Shown: positions 1 through 10,193, counted from the stretch's first letter. The stretch: 64,000 nucleotides of DNA from Dermacentor variabilis (GCF_050947875.1 NC_134576.1:51190255-51254254), one strand, 5' to 3'. The notes: generated by a model not told the origin, from the letters alone. Translations and numbers: made by a program.

Positions 1-235
1 CAAGTTATATTCTCTGCAAAGTTTCTTAGACTTCTCATGTTTTCGTGTTTTTATTTCATGTTGAACGCGGGTGAGCAAACCCTAGAAAGCTTAAAATTTA
101 TCTAAATAAATTGCGAACTTATAGGTTTTATAACTCCTCTTTAGCAGATGCTTAATATACCGATTTAAATTTACAATACCGATGTAAGCGCACTCAAATG
201 CGACCACACCCGCTTTATTCGACAAACGTACCTCC

Positions 236-1072
236 TGTTTGGATCGGACTGCTGGTACGATCTGTTGGGAACTCGGCGCTGACGCCCGTGGTTGTACCTG
301 GGTCGCAAGCCCCAAGGGTAGCGTTGGCCTGGCGGCCTGGGGTACAACTGGAAGCATCCGAAGGTCCCGGCAAAGCATGAGTCGACTGGTAACAACGAAA
401 CAACTTGTTTATTTTAACATCGCAAAGAGTTGGCGGTCAGGTTTGACCGAAGTAGAGAGACGGGAGAGCACTTCACTCAACAGAAGAAATCGGAGCCCTC
501 CTTTTGGCGTCCGGGGGCAGCTGTTTTTATACTCTCGCAGTTGAGGGCAAGAAGGAACCCCTCAAAAGACGAGCACGTGAATGTACAATGGGCTAATGGT
601 GACGCACACTGTCGTAGCGATGCCGTAGCACCATGTCGAGCACGATCTCGTAGCACCCTGTCGTGGCGCTGCCGGTCGGACACAATGACTGTAATGAGAG
701 GATGGTCCCTGCTTTGGCATCGCCTGTTTCGGGCACAATGACTGGAACGAGATCCCTGCTTTGGCATCGCCTGTTTCGGGCCCAATAACTGGAATGAGAT
801 CCCTGCTTTGGCATCGCCTGTTTCGGGCACAATGACTGGAACGAGATCCCTGCTTTGGCATCGCCTGTTTCGGGCCCAATAACTGGAATGAGATCCCTGC
901 TTAGGCATCGCCTGTTTCGGGCACAATGACTGGAATGCGAGGATGATCCCTAGGCGGTCGCATCGCCGCAGTCGCGCCTGGAAACACCTGGCGATGAGTG
1001 TTGCGGCGACGACGATCGGGCCAAAATGTCTGCCGCCCCGCCGCAGTCGCGCCGGCAAAACCACGTGTCGCA
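236..1072 (-). mobile_element. Probable solo LTR inserted in repeat Q
   Basis: This ~840-bp segment is absent from the paralogous repeat at 38955-39510, so it is an insertion. Read on the minus strand it has LTR features: a TATAAAAA box (524-531) and an AATAAA polyadenylation signal (408-413) about 110 bp downstream. The candidate ends in plus orientation are TG at 236 and CA at 1072. I could not identify a convincing target-site duplication. A short AAACG on both sides (about 222-227 and 1076-1080) is possible, so the boundaries are uncertain by tens of bases. No gag or pol lies next to it, which suggests a solo LTR left by recombination. The superfamily is not assigned. Confidence 0.55.
707..945. 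repeat. 47-bp minisatellite inside the LTR-like insert
   Basis: Five successive units share the core CCCTGCTTTGGCATCGCC, with starts spaced exactly 47 bp apart (near 707, 754, 801, 848 and 895). Two variants alternate, one with GGGCACAATGACTGGAAC and one with GGGCCCAATAACTGGAAT, giving an A-B-A-B-A order. This suggests growth by 94-bp dimers. Confidence 0.9.
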
Positions 1073-1450
1073 GGCGAAACGCAACACTCCGCACAATGCC
1101 TGTCGGAGCATCGAACTAAGGCCGAGCTCAATCTCAACCGCAGTGAGACAACAGAGCCATCTCTGCACTCGACACGTGCATGGTCGAGCTTTGACTTTTC
1201 TCTGCAGAGTGATGGTAAAGCAGGGCGCGGGGGGTATGTGCAGATGCTAAAATATAAGCGATCGCGCTATAACAGCCTTCCTTTATGCGATGATGATTTA
1301 ATGGCATGCCCTTTGAAACCGGTCGGTGACAGTCACCCAACCTCCCGGATCTAATCAGTAATGCTATATTTGTTTTTTTTTCTAGTATTAGCATAGATCT
1401 CAATCATTTTTGTTTTTAGCAATGTCTGCTGTGTACCTATGACTATAATA

Positions 1451-1814
1451 GATCCGGTCGGATGGATCTCTTCCCTGCTTTTCTTTTTCATCAATACTCT
1501 AAGCGTCTCTTGCTTATCTCGACTGCACACCGGCTGATATTTCCTTCCACTTTAAAGCAGAGCGCTTCGGGAAGGTGTAGGTTACCAACGGTTCCCAACG
1601 GTTGTGCTTAGTTGTGCTTAGTTGTTCGCCGATTTTCGCTGCAGCATACACGTGCCTCATCTTCTTCTGATTAATAGCTCAAGAAAGTTTTTCTCCTTAA
1701 GCAGAGTTCGCGGCAGATAGCAAGGCACTCTCCTTGGAAATATCGCAGAAACTTCTCTTTCTTATTTTTCTTATTTTTGGTCATGGTCATTTCATGGTCA
1801 TGTCATGGTCATTT
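1451..1814. other. No recognisable feature
   Basis: No gene was recognised. There is a short direct repeat (GTTGTGCTTAGTTGTGCTTAG near 1604) and a simple CATGGTCATTT-type repeat at about 1782-1815. Confidence 0.5.
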
Positions 1815-2690
1815 TTGTTTCCATTCTTTACAGCCAATTCACTCTCTTTCTCGCACTTTCTTTCTGATGGCTCCTAGTTCTCTTTTTACTGTTTAAATTA
1901 ACCTGTACCTGGTTGCCAACATTTTTCTTCCCCCATTCTGCGTGATCACTTTTCAGGCACTGATACTTGTGCACCTTAGCCGCCCATTTATTTTCATCCG
2001 TGTTACTCAGTCTTCCTTCAAAAATAATTTGGCTCTGTGCTCTTTGATTTGAAAAGAGGCCCAACCCATGTCACTCTGAATTGCCTCCTTCGTGCTTTCA
2101 CCGGGGGCTACCAAAGCTAGCCGGCCTATCCATCTTTGGTTAGCATCAAACTCCGACAAGATATCCGATCTTAAGCGTACAATAGCATCTGCGAACGTCA
2201 GCGCTTGCACTATTACTCATTTCCAGATTCCACGCACCACTTCGTGCTTATCGCTACTTCTAAGTGCTCTGTGTTTCACGAGTGCTGTATTGCGCTTTTC
2301 CACTTTATTTTCACAGAACATAGGTGGGTGCTTGAGTAAGTCTCTGCTTCGTTTATGTATACGCCGAAGTACGTATATTCTTTGACTATGGCTATGACTT
2401 TCTGCTGAATCGACGCCGCGTTTCTGTGTGCTAAACTTCAAGACTTGATTTGTCGCTACGTTACAACCGATATTCGCAAGTGTGTGTAAATCTTTTATAT
2501 TCCACTATTAGAACCGCGTCCTCTGATATATCAGTCCAGGGAGCTTCTGTTGCACCATTTTTGCAAAGTTCATGAAGGATAAATCCGAATTCGCAGTTTT
2601 CCGTCACCTTTCTATGCCCTTGACACAACGCGTTAACTAGGGAGATGGGTCATCCTTGCTGTACTGTAGCACCATAGGAGAGCCTAGTTG
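1815..2690 (-). pseudogene. Decayed LINE, reverse transcriptase C-terminal part
   Basis: Reverse-strand frames between 2440 and 1828 encode pieces such as DMGWASFQIKEHRAK and LSNTDENKWAAKVH. These parallel DMGWTSFEVREARSK and RNMEESKWAGRVF in the better preserved LINE at 59690-61987. The segment upstream (2690-2440 on the minus strand) still suggests the end of a reverse transcriptase domain, with a degraded 'GxxQGxPIS' region. Several frameshifts and stops separate the pieces, so it is dead. It appears to belong to the same or a sister family as the LINEs at 11856, 45768 and 55470. Confidence 0.65.
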
Positions 2691-3895
2691 CTCTTGTTTA
2701 AGTCGAAGCTCTCAAAGATTGCAATCTATGCCGTAAACTTTTCGATTTGGTTGTTTAAATCTTGTTTGTTTATTCAAGCCCTGCAGCAACATATCCATTC
2801 AATGATCTCTTTGGGTTACGTAAGAATAGCGCCTGATTCTTGTTCTCCAGTTTTTGTGCACGTACCATGTTTTACCGTGTACCACTGTGGTGGAGGGCCA
2901 ATGGCCTGCTGTGCAAACATTTCATTGCAGCCACATTCAAAACTGTTACATTTATCGTATAATCTTCGTCAAACGCGCATTATTTAACACGTTGCTATTA
3001 GTTGTGCCAATGTGGTAAAAAATGTTCGTTTGTGAAGCGTGGGAAGCTGCTCACGTGGAAAAGATATGGCTATGTATGCAGTGCGAGTGACAGCTGTTCT
3101 GCGCACCACCGTCAATTGTACTTCGCTCTTCGAACGGGCATGACATTTCTCGAGTCAGCTCCCGAACAATACCTTGCAAAACGGATAACGTGGTTTTCAA
3201 CCGTTAATCACGACCTGAAAGAATGCCAGCCTTGCACTAAAGCATTTTCTGTCGCATTTACCTCTAAATTGTTCTGTATTTTTTTAGAACATCAATATTG
3301 AGAACAACAGTGTCCTTATATACGATTTCAATACAACGAAATTTAACGGCCGCCACGAGGGAATATTGCGAAAATAAATGAAAATTTCTGCTAGTGCAGA
3401 TGGCCAAACGGTTTCATCACAAGCGGCTGCTTAGGAACGCAACTTCCAAATTAACACGTGTGATTTGAGCTCACCGAATAAGCGGGAGAGCTCCCAATCT
3501 GAAACTTGAACATGTATTACGCACTTGGAACGCGCATCAAAATGTTTATAGATTCGTTTATCTGAGATCCTGTGCTCCCATAACCAACATGCAGCGGCTG
3601 GATCTGGCATTCACGGGCATGAAAATAGGCAGTTTTCTGACACAATTTTTCGAGCAATGTGTTATTACATTTGTTCATTTGAGTTATCCAAATGTTTATG
3701 CAGGAATATTTGGGCTGGCTCGCATTATCGACGTGCATCCTATGCTGACTTTCTTTCCTGGTCCGGAAATTGGTTATCTACGTCAGAGGTGGTGAGTATA
3801 TGATCCGTGGCTCTCAATATCTCAACACGTACACTAACACGTTTTTAGTGGGTAGTAAATCGTGAAAACGTATTTGTTTTCTCAAGAGGCTGCTT
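2690..3895. repeat. Repeat R, copy 1, left part
   Basis: It aligns with 24500-25790 and, in its right two-thirds, with 40363-41095. Landmarks common to all three are the segment ending 'ATAACGYGGTTTT', 'CACGAGGGAATA', 'GCATTATCGACGTGC' (ATTATCGACGTGC in copy 2) and 'CGTGTTTTTCG/ATTTG' just before 3890. No conserved long frame was found. The gypsy element interrupts the repeat at about 3896, and the repeat resumes at 6415. Confidence 0.8.
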
Positions 3896-3897
3896 CA

Positions 3898-6234
3898 ATG
3901 AACATTCTCCAAGGATGCAAATGCGTCTTGTTCTACATTGACGACATAATCGTGTACGGACGCTCCAGAGAGGATCACTTGGTCAATTTGCGCACTGTTT
4001 TGAAACGGCTCTCTGACGCTGGTCTCAGGCTCAACTATAAATGTGTTTTTGACGTCACTGAGTTGACTTTCCTGGGCCATGTTGTCAGCGCAAAAGGGTT
4101 ATTCCCACTGATGTCATCTATCGAGGCGATAACCAAGGCACCATCACCTACAAATATTAATGAACTTCGCTCGCTGCTGGGCCTCGCAGGCTTCTACTCC
4201 AAGTTCATCCCGCATTTTTCTGATGTTGTGGAGCCAATGCGTGTTTTGCTTCGAGGAAACGCGCCTTTCGCTTGGACTGCGGCAGCCCAAACCGGCTTGG
4301 AGCAGCTGAAAACGTTGATAACATCTTGCGAAGTTCTTCACCTTTTTGATCCTGAGTTACCCGTGTACGTTACAACTGATGCCTCGGGATACGGATTAGG
4401 TGCTGTACTGCAACAGGATAACGGAACATCACTGCAAACTGTCGCGTTCGCCTCACGCACTCTTCAACCGCATGAACGGAAGTACTCCGTCGGTGAACGT
4501 GAGGCCCTTGCCTGCGTCTGGGCTTGCGAGCACTGGCACGTTTACCTGTGGGGCCGACCTTTCACCTTGCGGACAGACCACGCTGCTTTGGTTACGCTCC
4601 TCTCAACGAAAGGCACAGGTCACCGTCCGTTAAGGATTGCGCGCTGGTCATCACGGTTGCTGTGCTACAACTACACCATGGAATACAGGAAGGGTAGCGA
4701 AAATGTCGTGGCTGACGCACTCTCCCGGCTGCCCGTACAGAGTTTCATCCAGGATGCACCCGAAGAAGAATTTATATGTCTCTTGTCCCCAGTAGTTACC
4801 ATGCAAGAGCTTCAAGAAGCAAGTGCCGCCGATCAGGCTATCTCTCAAGTTAAGCAGTTTCACACTACTTCTTGGCCTGACAAGAAATCCTTGTCAAAAG
4901 AGCTGCTACCTTACTTTCACGTGCGATCTGTACTCTCTGTTGTTAGCGACATTCTTTGCCGGGGTGACAGGATTGTCGTGCCTACCGCTTTGACCCGCCG
5001 TCTTATGGATCTGGCTCATGAGTCACACCCAGGAATTAGTCGTACCAAAGCTCGTCTTAGGGAGTCATATTGGTGGCCGTGCATGGATAATCACATTGAA
5101 GAACTTGTACGCACATGTGTAGCCTGCCAGTCATGTGACAAATCAGCGCGTACATCTGCAGCACCAATGCAACCCGTGACTTTTCCCGAGAAAGCCTGGG
5201 ACAAAGTTGCTATCGACATTGTGGGACCTTTCACGCAAGCTCCAGCTGACTGTCGATTTGCGATTACGCTTATTGATTATCACAGCAAGTGGCCAGAGGT
5301 GACTTTCGTACGCGATGCGACCACGTCTACAGTGACTAAATTCCTACTTGAACTTTTCGCAAGAGAAGGATATCCACGTGGTGTCGTATCCGACCATGGA
5401 CCGCAATTTTCTTCAGCGAGTTTTGAAGATTTTCTGACAGAGCGCGGAATCGCCCATTACTACTCTTCTGTGTATTACCCGCAAGCTAACGGCTTAGTGG
5501 AAAGATTTAACAGGGTATTAAAGTCCTATATTCAATTAGCCCTGTTAGAACGTCGTGAGATAAGAACAGCGATGTTCGATTACCTACAAACATATCGCTG
5601 TACGCCTCATGCGACTACTGGTGTTGCACCCGCTATTCTTCTTCATGGACGCCAACCTCGCACCAGACTTGACATTGTGGGATTTCCTGCCAAATGTTTC
5701 ACCGATGACCCTTCAAAAGCACTACAGCAGTTGAGAGAGCGCATCAAGAACAAGCAACTGACGTCGAAGCGCTACACCGATCAAAAACGCGGTGCCAAGG
5801 AACCCAACTTCGCCGTGGGTGACTACGTGCGGGTTAAATTACCTGCAGTTCATGGGAAGTTATCTTCACAGTTTTCTGCGCCCAAGAAAATTATTGGAAA
5901 GCGCGGACCCGCCTCTTACCTATTGGAGGATGGGCGGGTGTGCAATGCTTCCAAATTAGCGGCCGTTCACCCTGAAGCTATCAGCAGAATGAAATTAGGT
6001 ACCACTGCTGTCATGACCTGGTCACCGGCATCCGATCACTCAACTAGTGCGGCTGTAAGCAATTCATCACAACCTGGCACATCAAGCGCAGATGAGGCAC
6101 CCCTGATTCCTGAACCACCTGCTGCAGGGCGCACGCAAAAAGCTTCAGGTAATTTGCCAAGTTGCGAAGAGCGCGTGAGAAGCGCCCGCAACAAGAAGAC
6201 ACCAATGAAGCTGCATGATTACATCAGGAAGTAA
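3898..6234 (+). CDS. pol: Ty3/gypsy Pol fragment: RT C-terminus, RNase H, integrase
   Basis: Open for 778 codons from the ATG at 3898. Earlier in-frame codons back to 3862 belong to the flanking repeat. Residues are counted from 3898. The RT catalytic YIDD is at 13-16, so only the palm end and thumb of RT remain. RNase H has D161 (TDAS), E202 (GEREAL) and D227 (RTDHAAL). The integrase zinc finger starts with H374 (HESHPG) and ends with CVACQSC at 407-413. The integrase core has D440, D499 and E535, that is D-58-D-35-E. A GPY/F-type module (RGPASYLLEDG) lies near 670, and there is no chromodomain. In a complete element these activities copy the RNA to DNA and insert it into chromosomes. Without gag, protease and the RT N-terminus this copy cannot act alone. 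The uninterrupted frame implies recent insertion. It resembles the Mag/K02A2.6-like group, a tentative assignment. Confidence 0.93.
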   Translation: MNILQGCKCVLFYIDDIIVYGRSREDHLVNLRTVLKRLSDAGLRLNYKCVFDVTELTFLGHVVSAKGLFPLMSSIEAITKAPSPTNINELRSLLGLAGFYSKFIPHFSDVVEPMRVLLRGNAPFAWTAAAQTGLEQLKTLITSCEVLHLFDPELPVYVTTDASGYGLGAVLQQDNGTSLQTVAFASRTLQPHERKYSVGEREALACVWACEHWHVYLWGRPFTLRTDHAALVTLLSTKGTGHRPLRIARWSSRLLCYNYTMEYRKGSENVVADALSRLPVQSFIQDAPEEEFICLLSPVVTMQELQEASAADQAISQVKQFHTTSWPDKKSLSKELLPYFHVRSVLSVVSDILCRGDRIVVPTALTRRLMDLAHESHPGISRTKARLRESYWWPCMDNHIEELVRTCVACQSCDKSARTSAAPMQPVTFPEKAWDKVAIDIVGPFTQAPADCRFAITLIDYHSKWPEVTFVRDATTSTVTKFLLELFAREGYPRGVVSDHGPQFSSASFEDFLTERGIAHYYSSVYYPQANGLVERFNRVLKSYIQLALLERREIRTAMFDYLQTYRCTPHATTGVAPAILLHGRQPRTRLDIVGFPAKCFTDDPSKALQQLRERIKNKQLTSKRYTDQKRGAKEPNFAVGDYVRVKLPAVHGKLSSQFSAPKKIIGKRGPASYLLEDGRVCNASKLAAVHPEAISRMKLGTTAVMTWSPASDHSTSAAVSNSSQPGTSSADEAPLIPEPPAAGRTQKASGNLPSCEERVRSARNKKTPMKLHDYIRK

Positions 6235-6267
6235 CGGACAATTTTTTTTTTCTTTCACGAGGGGATA

Positions 6268-6414
6268 TGTTATATAAGGCGTCGCTGCCTACCGCAGCGC
6301 CATGAGCAGGCGCGCGCTTGGAGCCGCCCGAGGGGGAGGAAGAAGATGGAATAAACGCAGAGGATGAGTAATGTCTTCCTTTCTGTCGTACTGAATAATA
6401 TGCACGATATAACA
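6268..6414 (+). repeat. 3' LTR of the gypsy element (147 bp)
   Basis: It starts TGTTATAT (6268-6275) and ends ATATAACA (6407-6414), a perfect 8-bp terminal inverted repeat with canonical TG...CA. It contains TATATAAGG just inside the 5' end and GGAATAAACG, a polyadenylation signal, near 6349. The length is short for Ty3/gypsy. No second LTR exists in the window, so age cannot be estimated by LTR comparison. Confidence 0.9.
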
Positions 6415-6935
6415 GTGAGCGCCTCAGGCGACGTGAAAACGTAGGACAGAAGGAAGAGAGGGGGAGGGGGGGCATCGCTCGCGCATATAGCTCCTTGGGG
6501 CGTGCTATAACCCTGAACATATACATTTTTCGGGGTATTGAGAGCGTGTACCCACGGTATCAATGAAATGTCGCTGTTTTCTTGAGTTAGCACATCCAAG
6601 AATGCGCGGAATATAGCTCCTTGCGGCATGCGCACGCGCAAGGAGCTATATGCAAAGGAAGCCCGTAGGAAAACAAGGGAGCAACGGGGAGGGGGCGGGC
6701 TAAAGTTCCGACTGGTTGTTCTGTGACACCTGGTACAGCTTTTATAAGAAGTAAAGAAAAAAGAACAACAAATGAAGATACAGCTGCACCGTCGCACCTG
6801 AGACAGCCTACGTGGAGGCCTAGTGTGCAGGAGGACGTAGAACTGGGCTCGCCGAATGAGGTCGCAGAGGAGGCTTCTTCCGGGAAAGGCGTCTCATCTC
6901 AAGCAGTAGCTGTATGTACCGTCTGACTGCCAACG
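6415..6935. repeat. Repeat R, copy 1, right part
   Basis: It resumes the homology with 41145-41530: GGAYAGAAG, GCTCGCGCAT, ATATAGCTCC, ATAACCCTGAACATATACATTT, and later CAGCTGCACC with CTGAGMCAGCC. Compared with copy 3 it has ~130 extra bases around 6535-6660, including the palindrome at 6611-6651. Confidence 0.75.
6611..6651. repeat. Perfect 15-bp hairpin
   Basis: ATATAGCTCCTTGCG (6611-6625) and CGCAAGGAGCTATAT (6637-6651) are exact reverse complements around an 11-nt loop. In copies 2 and 3 of repeat R only the left arm occurs, so the hairpin arose by local inverted duplication. Confidence 0.85.
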
Positions 6936-7044
6936 ACTGACGTGAGAAAAAAAGAGGACCGTACCAGCACTCATATCCTGATTATCTTTTTTTGCAATGT
7001 AGGAAGGGTCTCATGAGTGTGACTCTGATTTAAAGGAAATAGTT
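6936..7044. other. No recognisable feature
   Basis: Short spacer between repeat R and the inverted repeat arm. Nothing was recognised. Confidence 0.4.
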
Positions 7045-7187
7045 TTGAATGACCTTTTCACTGCAAACCTACATGTGTCATGCGTCTCGGTCGGTCAGTA
7101 GATTGCACCACTTAGGCAGCGCACGCAAGCCTAGGCCAAACATTGCTCAATTTCAGGACTACAATGAGAAACAAGTAGTGCTTAAGA
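7045..7187 (+). repeat. Left arm of a widely spaced inverted repeat
   Basis: About 140 bp here are the imperfect reverse complement of 9104-9240. Shared blocks are GCAAACCTACAKGTGTCATG, AGATTGCA, CTAGGCCAAACATTGCT and ACTACAATGAGAA. The ~1.9 kb between the arms holds two unrelated insertions. The pair may be the long terminal inverted repeats of a decayed DNA transposon. No transposase frame was found between them. Confidence 0.75.
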
Positions 7188-7519
7188 GAGTTCGTAAACC
7201 AAAAAAAATATCTATTCAGCACAATTACTCTCGGGATACGCTGCGGAAAAGGAAAACTGTTAAGGGTGAGTGATGCAAGGGAGAAGCAACATAAAATAAA
7301 GGTTTTAGTTTGATGAACGGCACTGTGGTGAATGGTGAGCAGTGACTGCCCTATACATTGTTTTGGCAATCAATTTCAACTCCTTCACAAAATGCGCGTA
7401 GCATCGTCAGCAAATCTGCCCAACTTGAAGCTGTTCTTCTAGATTGTAAACGCCATGTCTAACAGAGGCCTGGATTCATCGCGACATTGCTGAAGCTGTT
7501 GTATTTCCACATACCAATA

Positions 7520-8308
7520 CAGTGAACTCTCACTTGAGTGAAGTTAAGGGACCGAAAGAAATAGTTCACTTAACTGAAAGTTCACTAAACTGAATATTCA
7601 CTAGAACAACATAAGACATGGCATACAGAGTCAAAAGTTTGAACTGCAATTCATGGAGCAAAAGACATGGCATCCATAGTGTTAGAAATGTGTGAAATGG
7701 AATTTGTACATATCAACAAGTACAAGGTTCATAAGTTATAATGCTGCCTTTCTCACTTAGAAGAAATCTGTAATCTTCTTCTGCGCTTGTACTTTTAAAG
7801 CACAGGAAGTAACAAAACTGTCCAAAGAGTCAATGTTTTTTTACACTTCTTCTGGAACAGCTTGCTGTTGAGACACAAAGTATCTGAACTTTCCAATGTA
7901 CCCTACAACCTCAGCTAGAATTATAAGGCTTGAAACTGGCTCGGCAGTTGCCTCTTCTTCGTCGCACTCTTCTTGTTCAGGACGAACACTGGAAGCAATT
8001 TCCAGATCAGTCTGTCCAGCACCAGGTAATCACTGCACTGTCACACTTTGCATAGTCTTCAACCGAAGTATTGCTATCGACCTCCAGATGATGACATATC
8101 TCTGTCCACATCGCGAAGTCTGTGATCTCGTAAAATAAGCCTTGGTCCTCTGAGCGAGTTCGCTAAACTGAAATATTGACTGTTCCGAAATTCGTTTAAA
8201 TGAAACATTTTTACATGGAATCTATAAGAAAACTGCCGGGGATTTTTAAAAAGATCGTTATTCTGAAATATTCGATAAACCGACGTTCGTACAACTGCGA
8301 GTTTACTG
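7520..8308. mobile_element. pogo/Tigger-like DNA transposon remnant
   Basis: The ends match as terminal inverted repeats, CAGTGAACTC on the left and CAGTAAACTC when the right end is reverse-complemented. Both are flanked by TA (7518-7519 and 8309-8310), the target duplication of the Tc1/mariner/pogo superfamily. Sub-terminal motifs of the form 'TTCACTTAACTGAA' and 'TTCGNTAAACTGAAATATT' repeat inward from both ends, as is usual for Tigger-type elements. The 789-bp interior shows no transposase with recognisable catalytic residues, so the copy is non-autonomous or decayed. Confidence 0.65.
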
Positions 8309-8329
8309 TACCAGGTTTTGAGTCACGAA

Positions 8330-8670
8330 TGACATATGGGCTGCGGCGTTGCTGTTGTGATAAAACATGGCATCCGGGCGTCTGTGTTAAATCACATAAA
8401 CCCTGAAAGCGTTACATCGAAATTGTTTTTAGGCCGCTCCTTCTTGTTGTCGGTGCTTTATTGTGCACCTTATGTAACCCCCAGATATTTCCATCATCTA
8501 TGCGATCACTTGGCAACATTTTCTTCTAAAAAACCTTTCATTCTTCTTCAGCTTGATTTGATTGTTGATGACTGGAATTTCCCATTCTCAAATACAGATT
8601 AAAGTGCAGATGGTGATTTTCTACTGGATGTTAGGTGATCTTATAACTCAGACCTGGCTTGAGGACGACA
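8330..8670 (+). pseudogene. LINE endonuclease fragment (CR1/jockey-like)
   Basis: The frame from 8336 reads GCGVAVVIKHGIRASVLNHI, then ESVTSKLFLGRS, LYCAPYVTP, HHLCDHLATFSSKKPFILL and a degraded 'xDFN...DW' region (DDWNFPFSN). This order matches the middle of the apurinic/apyrimidinic endonuclease domain of LINE ORF2. The conserved GDFN motif is damaged (QLDLIVDDW). The remainder of the element is missing on both sides, so this is an isolated relic. It could also come from another LINE clade with the same endonuclease. Confidence 0.6.
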
Positions 8671-9103
8671 TGAGGCTGTTTTACAGCAAAGCTCTTAGCC
8701 TCTCGCTAGTCCGCAGTTTTTGTGGCCGTCCGTGATAAACAACTATCACCAGCGACGACTCGTACCCACCTAAGCAAGCTAAACTGCAATGGCTGTTACC
8801 CCTCGCAATGCAGACGTAACAGGCACTCAGCAAGGTGCACCTAATGGTGCATACATCCCATGGAATCACGCATGCAACGTGCATACTTCCAATTAAATCA
8901 AGCATGCAACGTACAGAAGAGCATACGTTTCCATAAAAAAAAACTCAAAACAAGCATCCAAACCACCAATAAAGCATAGCATACCCTCATCTGCAGTTGT
9001 AGGGGTGGTTTTCCAACAGATTTGCTTGACGTCCATTTTCGCAGTGTCTATATGACAAGTCATTTTTTTTACTCTGTTGCCAATGATCACTACATTGACG
9101 TCA
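8671..9103. other. No recognisable feature
   Basis: Interior of the inverted repeat pair. There is a local near-repeat of 'CATGCAACGT' (8871-8880 and 8904-8913). No gene was recognised. Confidence 0.4.
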
Positions 9104-9240
9104 TTGTTTGCTTCTCATTGTAGTCCTGAAAATTAGCAATGTTTGGCCTAGCCTTGCGTGGGCTGCCGAAGTGATGCAATCTACCGACAGAGACGCATGA
9201 CACCTGTAGGTTTGCAATGAGAAGGTTATTGAATGACGAG
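9104..9240 (-). repeat. Right arm of the widely spaced inverted repeat
   Basis: Reverse complement of 7045-7187 with scattered substitutions and small indels. See the left arm for shared blocks. Confidence 0.75.
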
Positions 9241-10193
9241 TCATGTAAATGCATGGCATTCGGACAATGCAACGCCGGTCGAAAGGTACAAGGTTGAATC
9301 TTACTTTTCTCCCCTAAATATAACAAATTCGCCTTGCGCCCTGATCCATCTTTCCGTCCATTAGCATCGTGGCTAACCAGACATGGCTAAGCAGCAGCTT
9401 TCATGCTTAAAATGTAAAAACCTTTTGAGATTAAGTAATGTATTTACTGTCTTGATAATTTTATACTGAATAAAGACAAAAAAACACGCCATCTTCCTTA
9501 GCCTTCGAAATAAATTTATGTTGCATCCCACAAAAATTATTTCTTCAGTGTACATAGAACTCCCCTGTTTTATAGTAATCTGGATTCCCGCCTACTTACA
9601 AAACAGCACCCACTCTGTTTTCCCCCCTTTCGTTCTGGCGACATTATCGGTTGCTTCCGGGGTACCGACCACTCCTGTTCCTTCTTTGCAATAGATACCG
9701 GCATTCTGAATAAAGGCTGGATACAGACTCGTTTATTTGCCGGCGAATGCAATTTCTATAACGAAGTTGTTTGCCGAGTGGATCAGGAACTTTCGAACGT
9801 TAGCCTTAGCAACATATACCCATGGTTTGAAATATGGGACACGATAAACTTAATCATGAAAGACCTGTTCGCATCCCCTTACTGATGCTCTTGTTGAAAT
9901 AAATAAAGCTAACAAAATGTGGGTGTGCAAATAACGATCAAGCCAATTTATAATTCTCATGTCTGTATCTGCTGCCTTATTCAGAAATCTTTGTATTCTT
10001 CAACATAAACGCCTCCAGAACTCAACATCATGCATATTCATCACTTATTATGGGTTATAGACTTTGGTTGAGACATTTAGCGGCGATTTAAGCGTTTTAC
10101 TGCAATGAGAAACTTGTATAGGCACGAGAAAAGTGTCTATATTTCGCTATACCATGATGTTTTTTCATGTCTTCTTCCTTTTTGTCCGTGCAG
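9241..10193. other. AT-rich stretch without a recognised gene
   Basis: No coding frame or repeat was identified with confidence. The 3' part (10165-10193) is pyrimidine-rich and leads into the possible exon at 10194. Confidence 0.4.

Larger units (their letters stand above)
57..1450. repeat. Repeat Q, copy 1 (interrupted)
   Basis: The flanks 57-235 and about 1073-1450 align with 38955-39510. Shared landmarks are GAACGCGGGTG, a run around AAAGCTTAAAATTTA, the block GGCCGAGCTCAATCT, GCAGGGCGCGGGGGGT and AAATATAAGCGATCGC. The other copy lacks the ~840 bp between the flanks, so that part is a later insertion. No reading frame is shared by the two copies. The function is unknown. It reads as part of a larger direct duplication with repeat R and block A. 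Confidence 0.75.
3896..6414 (+). mobile_element. 5'-truncated Ty3/gypsy retrotransposon
   Basis: The element begins abruptly inside the reverse transcriptase and runs to a complete 3' LTR. The 5' LTR, primer-binding site, gag, protease and the N-terminal half of RT are missing. On both sides lies repeat R. About 50 bp of repeat R present in the other copies (the segment equivalent to 41099-41140) is also missing here. The left end was therefore produced by a deletion that removed the element's 5' half together with adjoining host repeat. At the junction the repeat and element sequences resemble each other (GCTTCRATKAACAWT), which suggests microhomology. A polypurine stretch (CGAGGGGATA, 6258-6267) precedes the LTR, as expected. 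Confidence 0.92.

Noticed and set aside
707..945. CRISPR-like array
   Set aside because: Units are contiguous without unique spacers, in eukaryotic retrotransposon context; a minisatellite.
477..1094. 205-codon reverse frame with repeated PETGDAKAG/GPKQAMPKQG motifs
   Set aside because: Produced by the 47-bp minisatellite inside the LTR-like insertion.
3862..3897. Start of the gypsy frame at 3862
   Set aside because: The codon there is GTG and the first 12 codons come from flanking repeat R. The first ATG in frame is at 3898.
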